This document shows, piece by piece, positions 19,632-29,579 of a stretch of DNA of 64,000 nucleotides. Made by a program: the position numbers and the translations under genes. The DNA lies in the NCBI RefSeq assembly GCF_019711685.1, contig NZ_JAIGYQ010000001.1, positions 186,001 to 250,000 of the forward strand, given 5' to 3'. Under the pieces are notes generated by a model. That model had not been told where the DNA came from and did not search any database. It worked only from the letters and a program-made list of their open reading frames with translations. Origin of the DNA: Helicobacter turcicus. GTDB taxonomy: Bacteria; Campylobacterota; Campylobacteria; Campylobacterales; Helicobacteraceae. Each line of letters starts with the position of its first letter. Position 1 is the stretch's first letter.

Positions 19632-20160
19632 GCTTCTTTTAGTTGCGTTGTGTGGCATTCCCTGTCTTACTTGGATTGCCTTTGGAAGTGGGTTTGCATT
19701 AAATTTTTCTTTTGCATTTCTTTCTTTTTTATTTATTGTTTTAGGTGTTTTTTACACACAGAAAAAAAAGATTCTAACCCTCATAAATAACTATTCTAAA
19801 GAGGAATTGAGAGCCTTAGCGGAAGCTTATAAAAGCAAACAAGAAAGGTTAGAGGAAGAGGAAGAATATTTTAAGACTATGGAATCCGAAAATAATTCCA
19901 CTCCAAAAAACACAGAATCCAAAGAAGAAACCCTAGAGATTCCACTAAAAAAACGCAAATTTTGGGATAATTTTAGCACAATCCATGCAAAGACTGGATT
20001 TAAAATATTTTTTATGCCTTTGCGTCTTTTAACCTATGGAATCTTAGTTATTGGAATCCTAATTTTAATCCGTCACCAACTTTTTAATATAACTGCCTTT
20101 TTTAGCGGTTTAGTGTTTGCAAATATTTTTGTAATTTTAGGGATTGCACTTAGAAAATAA
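19621..20160 (+). CDS. Membrane protein of unknown function
   Basis: 179 residues from the ATG at 19621; the frame runs back ten codons, but MKTKLLLVALCGIPCL looks like the natural start. Hydrophobic helices lie at ~5-22, ~25-45, ~135-155 and ~158-176. Between them is a charged, glutamate-rich loop (KQERLEEEEEYFKTMESENN) resembling the low-complexity start of the previous protein. Start overlaps the AtpZ-like gene, so they are likely co-translated. No family recognised. Confidence 0.7.
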   Translation: MKTKLLLVALCGIPCLTWIAFGSGFALNFSFAFLSFLFIVLGVFYTQKKKILTLINNYSKEELRALAEAYKSKQERLEEEEEYFKTMESENNSTPKNTESKEETLEIPLKKRKFWDNFSTIHAKTGFKIFFMPLRLLTYGILVIGILILIRHQLFNITAFFSGLVFANIFVILGIALRK

Positions 20161-20218
20161 AATTCTAGCTATTGCACTTTTTCCTAACGAGCGATTAAAA
20201 TTCCTAAATCTTTAACCC

Positions 20219-20788
20219 TTAAAATTCTAATCTTTTTATCACTCTTGCGTGGTTGCCACCTACAATTACATTTGCGGGAACATCTTTTGTTACCACACTT
20301 CCAGCAGCGATAATGGAATTCTCCCCTATGCGCACACCCGGGCAAATCGTGGCATTTATCCCTATCCACACGCGGTTTTCTATCACAATCCCTTTGCAAA
20401 AAGTGTTTGTTCGCGCATAAGGATTCAAATCATGATTGATAGTCGTTAGGCACACTTTAGGTCCTATAAACACATCATCACCTATGCTTATGCCTCCCCT
20501 ATCCATAAAGGTGCAACATTGATTCATAAAAAAGTTCTTACCCACGCTTATATTACGTCCAAAATCCACATAAAAAGGCGGAATAATCCAAGTGCTTTCA
20601 TCAACTTCTTTATTAATAATCTGCGAGAAAAGCTCTCTTACTTCCTTAGGGCTTAAATCCTGTGTGTTAAGCTTGCGAGTAAGCTTTATGGTGCTTTCTA
20701 TGATTTCTTTTATTTTGTAAAATTCCTCTTCCTTTGTGCTTACGCATTCTCCGCTTAAATCCCTTTCAAAAATATCCTTATGCCACAT
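20219..20788 (-). CDS. Sugar O-acetyltransferase, hexapeptide-repeat (LacA/Maa type)
   Basis: 189 residues. N-terminal helical domain, then left-handed beta-helix built from hexapeptide repeats ([52 protein letters not shown]). The catalytic His is in [12 protein letters not shown]. The final [15 protein letters not shown] is the common end of maltose/galactoside/nodulation acetyltransferases. The enzyme acetylates a sugar with acetyl-CoA; the acceptor is unknown. Good AAGGATAG ribosome site. Stands alone between a plus-strand gene and the divergent restriction island. Confidence 0.88.
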   Translation of the reverse strand: MWHKDIFERDLSGECVSTKEEEFYKIKEIIESTIKLTRKLNTQDLSPKEVRELFSQIINKEVDESTWIIPPFYVDFGRNISVGKNFFMNQCCTFMDRGGISIGDDVFIGPKVCLTTINHDLNPYARTNTFCKGIVIENRVWIGINATICPGVRIGENSIIAAGSVVTKDVPANVIVGGNHARVIKRLEF

Positions 20789-20904
20789 TGCTATCCTTTG
20801 TTTTATTAAACTTTTAAAATGTAAATTATAAGCCCTATCACTTAGTGTTTGTCAAGCTTTATAATCTACTTAAAGAATACTAAAAGCCTAATAATATTAC
20901 AATC

Positions 20905-20910
20905 TATACT
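20905..20910 (+). promoter_or_regulatory. Candidate -10 box for the type III mod-res operon
   Basis: TATACT, 28 bases before the mod start codon. Confidence 0.4.
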
Positions 20911-20938
20911 TTTGTAATCCCCATGTAAAAGGCTCAAA

Positions 20939-22724
20939 ATGCAAGATTCACAAAACACTTCCAACGCGCAAACTTCAAGCCTAGCACAACTCAAGGCAAA
21001 TCTCATAGAAGAACTCAAGCAAAGAGTAGAAGATAAAATCATAGAAGAAAACAATGCAGAGCTTTTAGAAAAGCTTATTAAAAACGCCGAAACTAAAGCG
21101 GAAGCCCTAAGCATATCCGCACTTGGCACGACTTATAAAAGAACGGGCTTTCATTTTGATAAAAGATTAGAAAAACAGAGCGAGGCTATACATTATTTAG
21201 CAAAAGATGAGACTTTAAGCTTTAGAGATTCTAACTCTGTGCTAACTCATAGCTTAATCATAGGTGATAACTACCCCGCCCTTTTAAATCTCCTCATCAC
21301 TTATAGGCAAAAGGTGAAAGTTATCTACATAGACCCCCCTTATGGCAAAGATGATTTAGGAGAGTTCGCACAGACAAACTATAACAACGCGATTTCAAGG
21401 GATAATCTTTTATCCATGCTTTATCCGCGATTAGTTTTAGCTAAAGAATTGCTTAAAGATGATGGTGTGATATTTTGCAGTATAGATGATAGGAATCAAG
21501 CCTATGTGAAATGCCTTTTTGATGAAGTGTTTGGGGAGAGGAATTTTGTAAGTAGTTTGGTGTGGCAAAAGAAAAAAGGGGGCAGTCAAGATTCACAGGA
21601 TTTTGCTAGAGAACACGAGTATATTTTATGCCATAAAAAGTTTTTGTGGCAAATAAATGATATAACACAAGAACAAAATGAAAAAGATTTTAATAAAATT
21701 GTCAATGGCAAAAAGGCAAAGATTCTAAAACTTGAGAAATGGGGAATAGGCTCACTGAAAGAAGATGCACCTTCACTTTATTATTCTATAAAAGATACAA
21801 ATGGTAATGATTTTTATCCTGCCGCACCTAATGGAGTGGAGGGGCGGTGGCGTAAAAAGCCTGAAAATTTAGACAAGGAGCATATCTTTTGGCAAAAAGA
21901 CTCCAAAGGACGATTAACTCCCTATGAAGTTATTTATTTTGATGAAGTGCAAAATAAAGAAAAAGTGATAAAAACTCGCACAATTTTTACAGAATATGGC
22001 ACAACAACAGACGCTACAAAAGAAATTCAAGCAATATTTGAAAATAAAGTTTTTGATACTCCTAAACCTATCAATCTAATCAAACACCTCCTTAAAATCT
22101 CCACCTCCGCAAATAACACAAACCTAGACAATGCGCAATTATATGGGGGGGGGGGGGGCAGAATGTCCTCATAGCCTAGAATCCAAAGATTCTAACCCCA
22201 CTTGTCATTCTGAGCGTAGCGAAGAATCTCAAAATCCCCAAAGAGACAACGCAGAGCCTGATATTATTTTAGATTTTTTTGCAGGAAGTGGCACCACCGC
22301 CCACGCAGTGCTAGAACTCAATAGAGAAGATGGCGGTAATCGCAAATTTATCTTAGTAACTAATAACGAAAAAACTCCTTTAAATCCCAATGGCATAGCA
22401 ATAGATGTAACGACTAAGAGATTAAAGCGCATTATGAGCGGGGAATGCTATAACGGGGATACAAACTTCAAGTGGTTAGAGAAAAACAAGCCCTATGGAG
22501 ATAGCCTAGAAGTAAGCTGGATAAAAGAAATAAGCCCATTTGATAGAGAAATTTTTACAAAAATTGATGAGAGGCTTTATGGCTTAGAAAAATTTAGCAA
22601 TGCTTGTGAGAAAATACAATGGGTGTGTGAAAACTTTGATTTCACTAGAAAAAGCCTTGAAATGCAAGGGCTTAGTGAGGAGAAATATGAAGCCCAAATC
22701 TCTAAGCTAAAGGGTGCAAAATGA
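20939..22724 (+). CDS. mod: Type III DNA methyltransferase Mod, phase-variable, off as sequenced
   Basis: Two overlapping frames make one gene. Frame 1 (20939-22174) has a coiled N-terminus, then DPPYGKDD at ~132 (motif IV) and ends in [12 protein letters not shown] and a stop. Frame 2 (to 22724) holds [18 protein letters not shown] (motif I) and the C-terminus. They meet at a 14-G tract, 22145-22158. With 13 G (or 16) the frames join into a 594-residue beta-type N6-adenine methylase of EcoP15I type; with 14 G the product stops at residue 411 and lacks the SAM-binding motif. The joint also holds a CHSERSEES repeat element (22204-22230). ATG at 20939 follows AAAAGG. The 3' end overlaps res as ATGA. 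Loss of one G would switch on methylation and, with Res, restriction; in such phasevarions many genes change expression. Confidence 0.9.
22145..22158 (+). repeat. Poly-G tract (14 G) in mod
   Basis: A homopolymer of 14 G at codon ~403 of mod. Slipped-strand changes alter the reading frame; 13 or 16 G gives full-length Mod. Its position between motif IV and motif I rather than near the 5' end is unusual. Confidence 0.95.
22204..22230 (+). repeat. Left arm of dispersed palindromic element inside mod
   Basis: GTCATTCTGAGCGTAGCGAAG... encodes CHSERSEES in frame. The same arm occurs at least eight more times in the type IIG gene at 27681-28798. No matching right arm was found next to this copy. 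Confidence 0.8.
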
Positions 22725-24880
22725 TACAAGCGGTTAAGGATTTGCAACAAGAAGCAGTAGAGAAGCTGACAGAGAAATTTAAAACTAAAGATACAATCAC
22801 CTTCCAAGCTCCCACAGGTAGTGGCAAAACAATAATGATGGCAGCGTTTATGAATAAGCTTTTAAAAGAAAATGCAAATATCGTATTTGTGGTATCTAGC
22901 CTATCTAAAGGGGGTTTAGGTGAGCAAAACTATAATGCCTTTGTGAAATTTCAAAGCAAATTTACGCATTTAAAGCCATATTTGATAGAGAGCGAAACAG
23001 GAAAGGAAGAAAATCTCTTTATCCCCACAGATTATAATGTGTATGTTTTGCCTAGAGATTTGTATAAAAAGGATAGTAAGCTGAAATCGGGGGCTTTTGT
23101 GCAATTTTTGCGCGAACTAAAGGGCTTTAGAGGAGATTTTGAGAATCTTACACAAGGAATTAGAGAAAAAGAAATTTATTTAATAAAAGATGAGTGCCAT
23201 ATTGCTACGAATAATTTAGATGAGTTGATTATAAAACACCATAAAACAAATCAGCCAAACAAAAGCAATGAATTTTTTAGCAAAGTGCTAAATGTCTCCG
23301 CTACGCCTAAACTTAGTAAAGGACAAATCCCTGATGTGCGTATAAGCGAAGAAGAAGCAGTAAGTGCGAAGCTTATCAAACAGGTAGAATATTTTGAGGA
23401 AGAAACATTGCAAGAGGCTTTAGAGAAGTTTATAGAGCTTAAAAAGGATTATGTTGAAAAACTAGGGATTAACCCTTGCTTGATAGTGCAAATTTCTAAC
23501 AAAGACAAAGCAGAAAATGAGATAAAAAATTTAAAAGAATTGTTTAAAAGTGCGCGTTTTTCACATCTTAAGTGGATGCTTATCGTTGATGAAAGCTCTC
23601 AAAAAAATGATAGTAATGATGATTTAAAGGCAAAAAACTTACCTGTAAAAAAATGGAAAAACTACGCAAAAGAGCACACAAGCACTATTGATATTATTAT
23701 TTTTAAAATGGTGATAAGCGAGGGTTGGGATATACCTAGAGCTTGTATGCTCTATCAAATACGCGATTCTAAATCAAAGCAACTTGATGAGCAAGTCATA
23801 GGCAGAGTAAGGCGGAATCCTTGTTTGCTTGAGTTTGAGAATCTAAGCAAGGAAGTGCAAGAACTTGTAAGCAAGGCGTATGTGTATGGTATCAAGCCAA
23901 AGAATGAGACAACCATACCTGTGCGCTTAAAAGGCGGCTTACAAGAAGGGCTTTTTACAAATGCGGTGCAAGAGGAATTTTACTTGCATACAACAAGGGT
24001 TGAGAGAGTGGGCGAAAGCAAAGGTGTGGGCGAAAAAGGGGCGTTTGATGTAGAGGAAATTTTAAGCCAAGAGAGTGCGTATAAAAACGATGATCTTAGA
24101 AAAAATATTTTTGACTTTTATAAAGAGCTTGTAAAAAATCAAGAATTATATAAAGAGTGCGAAAAATATGTTTTAGCGGGAAATGGTGGCGAAGCTTATG
24201 AAAGGTGGTTTGCTTTTAATAACAATTTTGAATTGCTAAAAAAGAAATTTTTAGCCGCAATGCTTGATTATGAAAAAAGAATTATAGTAGAGCCTAAAAA
24301 TAAAGTGCTGCCTTTGGAATCTATCTTGCAAAAAAGCGATTTTAAGAAAGGTGAGATTGATAAATGGATATGGCAAAGCTTGGATAAGAAATTTTATTTT
24401 GATAGCGAGGCTGAAAAGGAGTGGCTAGAATTTTTAATAAAGCTTTATGATGAGGAAGCTCCAGAGAATCCAAACAATCAAAAAAGGTTGATAAAAAGCA
24501 TAGAAATTAACAATGAAAGATTCTATCTTTTTGGCAAGAATTTTCCTTTTAATTCTCAATTGAGATTTGAATACTATTTAGAGGGCTATCATTTTTCTTA
24601 TCCGGATTTTATTTTAAAAGATTATAAAGATAGAATCCATATTTTTGAGGTAAAAAGCACAAATATTTCCGCCAATCAAAGCATTGATACAAAAGCGTAT
24701 GAGAATAAAATCGATGCTTTAAAACACGCCTATAAAACCATAAGCAAAAAAACGGGCTATTATTTTTATATCCCTACTAAAAAGGGCGATTCTTGGGTTA
24801 TGTGGTGCTCTACACCTAATGGAGAAATCAAAAAACCCTTAACCAAAGATATGTTAAAAAGCTTCCTAGCAGATTCTTAA
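22721..24880 (+). CDS. res: Type III restriction endonuclease subunit Res
   Basis: 719 residues. SF2 helicase core: Walker [11 protein letters not shown] (28-37), DECH (~158-161), SATPK (~193), and QVIGRVRR (motif VI, ~360). The C-terminal nuclease shows the PD-(D/E)xK pattern YPDFILKDY...IFEVKS (~626-643). With Mod it would translocate along and cut DNA at unmethylated inverted sites. Its ATG overlaps the mod stop (ATGA). It is shorter than EcoP15I Res (~970), but both domains are present. With mod off, Res should lack target recognition, so the system is silent rather than toxic. Confidence 0.92.
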   Translation: MIQAVKDLQQEAVEKLTEKFKTKDTITFQAPTGSGKTIMMAAFMNKLLKENANIVFVVSSLSKGGLGEQNYNAFVKFQSKFTHLKPYLIESETGKEENLFIPTDYNVYVLPRDLYKKDSKLKSGAFVQFLRELKGFRGDFENLTQGIREKEIYLIKDECHIATNNLDELIIKHHKTNQPNKSNEFFSKVLNVSATPKLSKGQIPDVRISEEEAVSAKLIKQVEYFEEETLQEALEKFIELKKDYVEKLGINPCLIVQISNKDKAENEIKNLKELFKSARFSHLKWMLIVDESSQKNDSNDDLKAKNLPVKKWKNYAKEHTSTIDIIIFKMVISEGWDIPRACMLYQIRDSKSKQLDEQVIGRVRRNPCLLEFENLSKEVQELVSKAYVYGIKPKNETTIPVRLKGGLQEGLFTNAVQEEFYLHTTRVERVGESKGVGEKGAFDVEEILSQESAYKNDDLRKNIFDFYKELVKNQELYKECEKYVLAGNGGEAYERWFAFNNNFELLKKKFLAAMLDYEKRIIVEPKNKVLPLESILQKSDFKKGEIDKWIWQSLDKKFYFDSEAEKEWLEFLIKLYDEEAPENPNNQKRLIKSIEINNERFYLFGKNFPFNSQLRFEYYLEGYHFSYPDFILKDYKDRIHIFEVKSTNISANQSIDTKAYENKIDALKHAYKTISKKTGYYFYIPTKKGDSWVMWCSTPNGEIKKPLTKDMLKSFLADS

Positions 24881-24951
24881 GGCTTAAAGGCATATTAAAT
24901 ACATATTGATTAAAATAATCGCCCAAAAAGCAAAACAAAAAGGCAAATGCG

Positions 24952-27900
24952 ATGATACATAAAGAGAATTTTGAACAAGTGCTTTTATCTTTGGGCTTTA
25001 CTCCAGCAAATAATGGGGGGGGGGGGGCAATACTCCAAAGATTTTGGGAGTGATTGCACCTTAAAGGTTGATTTTCATCAAAAAAAGCTATTCTACCCAC
25101 AAAACACGATAAAAAACCCAAACCCAAAAGCCACAGATTCCAAACTCCAGCCAAATGGAATCATTATCCACGATTTAACCACCTGTAACTTCTCTCACCC
25201 TGAAAATTTTGTCGTTTTTGAATGCGTGCATAGGCTTTTAGCAAAGGGTTATAAGCCCCAACACATAGAACTAGAACCCAAATGGCAGCTAGGACGCGAG
25301 GCAAAAGGCGGCAAGGCAGATATTTTAGTGCGCGATAATCAAGGCGATTCTTATTTATTGATTGAATGCAAAACCACAGATTCCAAAAATAGCGAGTTTA
25401 AAAAAGAATGGGCGAAAATGCAGCAAAATGGCGGGCAACTTTTCTCCTACTATCGTCAGGATAAAAACACCAAATTCCTTTGCCTTTACACAAGCACTTT
25501 TACAGATAAACTCAGCTATGAAAACTATATTTTAAATATGCAAGATAATGAAACATACCTCCAAAAACACGACTTTAAAGAATCCTACAAAACTGCCAAC
25601 AACGAAGAGGAGATTTTCAAAGTATGGAACGAAATTTATAAGCAAGATTTTTCACAAATTGGTATTTTTGAGAAAAACATTAACGCCTATGAGATTGGTA
25701 AAAACGCCCTATGTTTTGAGGATTTAAAAGAACTCCAATCAACAAGAGAAGATTCTAACAAAAAGCACGAAGATGGCAAATATCACGAGTTTGCGAAGAT
25801 TTTGCGTAAATACAATATTTCAGGCAAAGAAAACGCTTTTGACAAACTTGTCAATCTTTTCTTATGCAAAATCTATGACGAAACCTACAACAAAACCAAC
25901 CTCCATTTCATCTACAAAGGCGTGATTGCCGATAGTTTTGAGGAAATGCAAGACAGATTAATGCTCCTTTATAAAAATGCGATGAAAGAATTTTTAAAAG
26001 AAGAAATTACCTTTATCGCTGATGAAGATATTGAAAAATCCTTCAATCATCACAGCAAAAATGAAAAAACCTTAAAGAAAGAAATGAAGCATTTTATCAA
26101 ACAGCTTAAATTTTATTCTAACAATGACTTTGCATTTTTAGAAGTGCATAATGAAGAGCTTTTTTATCAAAATGCGCAAGTGTTAAAAAGCGTGGTAAAA
26201 CTCTTTGAAAATCTCAAGCTTACCCAAAATCAAACCAATCAATTTCTAGGCAATCTTTTTGAACTCTTTTTACAAAAGGGTATGAAACAAGATGAAGGGC
26301 AGTTTTTCACTCCTGTGCAAATTTGTGAATTCATTATCTATTCTTTGCCGCTAGAGAGGCTCTATTCTCACAAGATTCCAAGAGTGCTTGACTACGCGTG
26401 CGGGGCGGGACATTTCTTAAACACCTATGCGAATTTCTTAAGAACTTTTATCCCACAAGAAAAGCTACAAGACTATTACAAAAACATCTATGGTATTGAA
26501 AAAGAATACCGCTTAAGCAAGGTTGCCAAAGTTTCAAGCTGTATGTATGGGCAAAATGAAGTAACAATCCTCTATGCTGACGCCCTATCAAGCGACACCT
26601 TAGCAAACGCCACACAAGGCAAAGTAAAGATTGCAAACAATAGCTTTGATGTGCTTATCACCAACCCTCCTTATAGCGTGCAAGGCTTTTTAGAGACTTT
26701 GGACAAAAAGTCAAGGGACACGTATCGTTTGTTTGGCGAAAACCTGAATCTTGAAAGCAACAACGCCATAGAATGCTTTTTCATCGAGAGGGCAAACCAG
26801 CTTTTAGATGATGAGGCAAAAGTAGCGATGATACTTCCAAGCTCCATTTTAAACAAAAGTGGAATCTATAAGAGTGCTAGAGAAATTTTGCTAAAAAACT
26901 TTGAGCTTATCGCCCTTGTGGAGCTAGGTAGCCAGACCTTTGGAGCCACAGGCACAAATACCATTATCCTTTTTGCGAGTAAAAGACAAACCTATCACCA
27001 AAAGGATTTTTCAAAAAAATTCCATGACTTGAACGACAGGCTCACAAGCGAATTTTTACAAGATAATCCCAGCTTTAAAGACAATGGCTATTTTTCTAGC
27101 TATTGCGCGTCCCAAAACTACCAAAGGCAAGATTTTTTAGCATTTTTAAGCGGACAAATCCCCCAAGCACTCAAAGAACACAGCCATTTTAAAGAATACC
27201 AACACGCCTTTAAGCAAAGCAATGCGTTTAAAAAGCTAAAAGCAAGCAAAGACTATGCAAACAGCGAGGATAAAGAAAGCCTAGAAACTAAGGCATTTTT
27301 AGACTTTGCACAAGGCATTGAGAGGGACAAACTGCTCTATTTCGCCCTTGCTATGCAAAATAAGGTGTTAATCATCAAAAGCCCACAAGATAACAAAGAC
27401 CAAAAGCAATTCTTAGGCTATGAATGGAGCAATCGCAAGGGAGATGAGGGCATAAAGGAGCTTAGCTCTCCTTATGCTACCCCACTTTTTGAACGAGACA
27501 ACCCAGACAATCCTAACAAGCTAAATTTTTTAATCCAACAAGCTTTTTTAGGAGAATCTCTAAGCATTCCAGAGAGCTTAAGCCCTTATGCAAACTACGC
27601 AAGGCTTGTAGATATGCTTGATTTTAGCCGAGTGGAATTTAATAAGGCAATTTCTTTAAATCCTAGTGTTATTTTAAGTGGTCATTCTGAGCGCAGCGAA
27701 GAATCTGAATCTAGCCGAAACCTCGACGCAAATCCCTTTAAAAACTCTAAATATGAGTTGGTGAGATTGGGGGAGATAATTTTAGAAAATCCAAAATCTA
27801 AAGTAAAAGTCAGCGAAGCCAAAGAAAACACAAAAGGCAAATATCCATTTTATACCAGCGGTTTAAACATTTATCGCTATGATGAAGCCCTAACAAGCGG

Positions 27901-29509
27901 AGAAAATATTTATTTATCAACGGGCGGAAATGCTATCGTTCAGTTTTACAATGGTGAGAGTGCATATTCTACCGATACTTATGTAATTAAAAGCCAAGAT
28001 TCTAAAAAGGCTTTGACAAAATTTATTTTTTATATGCTTGAAATTCAAACTTCTTATATTAACGATTTTTTATTTAAAGGAGCAGGATTAAAACATTTAC
28101 AAAAACCAGAATTTAGAAACCTTAAAATCCCCCTACCGCCCATAGAGATTCAACAACAAATCGTGAGCGAGTGCGAGAAAGTGGAGGAACAGCATAGCAC
28201 CATAGCAAAAACCATAGAAACATACCAAAGATTAATCAAAGCGGTTTTAGTCAAATGCGGCATTTGTCATTCTGAGGCTTTAGCCGAAGAATCTCAAAGA
28301 TATTTCGCTAACGCTCAATATGACAATGTGGAAACTCGTCATTCTGAGCGCAGCGAAGAATCCCTTAATAATCTTAATAGAGATATTTCGCATTTTTCAA
28401 ATGCTCAATATGACAATACCCTTCGTCATTCTGAGCAAAGCGAAGAATCTAAAAGCGAAGAATCCCTAACTCCAATAAACGCCTTCATCATAGAGCTTTT
28501 AGCAAATATCGCAGAATTAGAATCCAAACTTGATTGGAGCTTGATTCTAAGTTGTCAAGCCTCCCATTATGAAGCCCAAGAATCCCACTCCTTAAATTGT
28601 CATTCTGAGGCGTTAGCCGAAGAATCTAACCCCTTTGGTCATTCTGACCCCCTCTCTTGTCATTCTGAGGCTTTAGCCGAAGAATCTCAAAGATATTTCG
28701 CTAACGCTCAATATGACAATGTGGAAACTCGTCATTCTGAGGCGTTAGCCGAAGAATCTAACCCCGCTCGTCATTCTGAGGCGTTAGCCGAAGAATCCCA
28801 AAACTTAGAAACTCAAAAATCCTTAAGAGATACTTCGGGCATTGCCCTCAGTATGACAATGAAATCCCAACACGACAATGAATATTCCAATGCAGAAAGC
28901 CAACAAGACATTGAAAAACTCAAAGCCCTTTTAGCCTCCCTCCCCACCCCACCAAAAGAGGGCTGGGATTCTGTGAAAATATCACAAATTGCAGAGAAAT
29001 TATTAGCAGGAGGAGACAAACCAAAAGTTTTTTCACAAACTCAAACGCAAGAATGTCAAATACCTATCTATGCCAATGCAGTAGAGAAAAAAGGACTTTA
29101 TGGCTATACTGATAAACCTACAATTACGCAAAATGCTTTAACTATTTCAGCAAGAGGAACGATAGGTTATGCAGTTGCGAGATTTGAACCATTTTGCCCC
29201 ATTGTGCGATTGATTGTTTTGATACCAAATGCAAAGAAAGCGGATTTAAAATTTTTAGAAATTTCTATAAATCATACAAATATCCAAAATAGCGGAGTGA
29301 ATATTCCACAACTTACCGTGCCTGAATTTTCAAACCTCCAAATCCCCCTCCCTCCTCTAGAATCTCAAGAAAAAATCGTTGCTGTGATTGAAAATATAGA
29401 ATCCAAAATCACAAATTTAGATGCAGAACTTGAGAATTTAGAAAAACAAAAAGCCATTATCCTTAATGATAGCTTAAACAACGAGAGAGAGAGAGAGAGA
29501 CGATTCTAA
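24952..29509 (+). CDS. Type IIG-like restriction-methylation-specificity fusion, phase-variable, off as sequenced
   Basis: The natural start, MIHKENFEQVLLSLGF at 24952, runs into a 13-G tract (25015-25027) and stops soon after; with 12 G it joins the long downstream frame to give ~1518 residues. The downstream frame has a PD-ExK nuclease (KADILVRDN...LIECKT, ~115-133), a helical linker, methylase motif I LDYACGAGHFLN (~473) and NPPYS (~563), and two HsdS-like recognition domains, each ending in IPLPP(I/L)E and a coiled helix (~926-1090 and ~1332-1505). Between them lies a repeat-built linker of [19 protein letters not shown] copies. The frame ends just after a (GA)9 tract, beyond which a third recognition domain is open in another frame. 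One polypeptide should both methylate adenine and cut DNA. Residue numbers are for the frame starting at 24971. Confidence 0.88.
25015..25027 (+). repeat. Poly-G tract (13 G) near the start of the type IIG-like gene
   Basis: Thirteen G directly after codon 21. With 13 G the frame ends at ...NTPKILGVIAP. With 12 or 15 G it continues as GGGGQYSKDFG into the nuclease domain. Typical on/off contingency tract. Confidence 0.95.
28264..28348 (+). repeat. 85-bp direct repeat, copy 1
   Basis: Identical to 28657-28741. It spans a left arm, a right arm and the start of the next left arm. The offset of 393 bases is a multiple of three, so recombination would remove or add 131 residues in frame. Confidence 0.9.
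28657..28741 (+). repeat. 85-bp direct repeat, copy 2
   Basis: Second copy of the repeat at 28264-28348. Confidence 0.9.
29339..29414 (+). repeat. 76-bp direct repeat, copy 1 (end of second recognition domain)
   Basis: Matches 30009-30084 at 75 of 76 bases (T at 29353, C at 30023). Encodes the conserved QIPLPPLESQEKIVAVIE helix after a recognition domain. Homologous exchange could swap domain two for domain three. Confidence 0.92.
29483..29500 (+). repeat. (GA)9 dinucleotide tract at the 3' end of the type IIG-like gene
   Basis: Nine GA units encode ERERER just before the stop at 29507-29509. Gain of one unit (or loss of two) shifts the ribosome into the frame that runs openly to 30158. Eight or eleven units give another early stop. 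Confidence 0.92.
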
Positions 29510-29579
29510 ACTTAAATTAATCTTAACTAAAATCACCCTTTGCCTTTCACGTAAAGCCTTTTGGCAGAATGCAAAAAGC

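Larger units (their letters stand above)
27681..28859 (+). repeat. Cluster of in-frame palindromic repeat elements in the specificity linker
   Basis: Left arms GTCATTCTGAG-(CGCAGC/GCTTTAGCC/GCGTTAGCC/CAAAGC)-GAAGAATC start at 27681, 28266, 28338, 28425, 28599, 28659, 28731 and 28770. Right arms of the form AGATA(T/C)TTCG...CTCA(A/G)TATGACAAT lie at about 28297, 28381, 28689 and 28826. A right arm read in reverse complement (TGTCATATTGAGCGTTAGCG) matches the left arm, so complete units are imperfect hairpins. All are in frame and encode CHSERSEES or CHSEALAEES. Confidence 0.85.

Noticed and set aside
20939-22724. mod as a decayed pseudogene
   Set aside because: The only lesion is at a homopolymer whose change by one base restores a complete protein with all motifs, and res is intact and coupled; phase variation explains it better.
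24971-25014. TTG at 24971 as the start of the type IIG-like protein
   Set aside because: No ribosome site, and the frame before the poly-G tract gives a family-type N-terminus (MIHKENFEQVLLSLGF) only from 24952.
28264-28798. Regularly repeated blocks that look at first like a CRISPR array
   Set aside because: Repeat arms differ from each other, spacers are irregular in length and often absent, everything is in frame inside a protein gene, and no cas gene is near.
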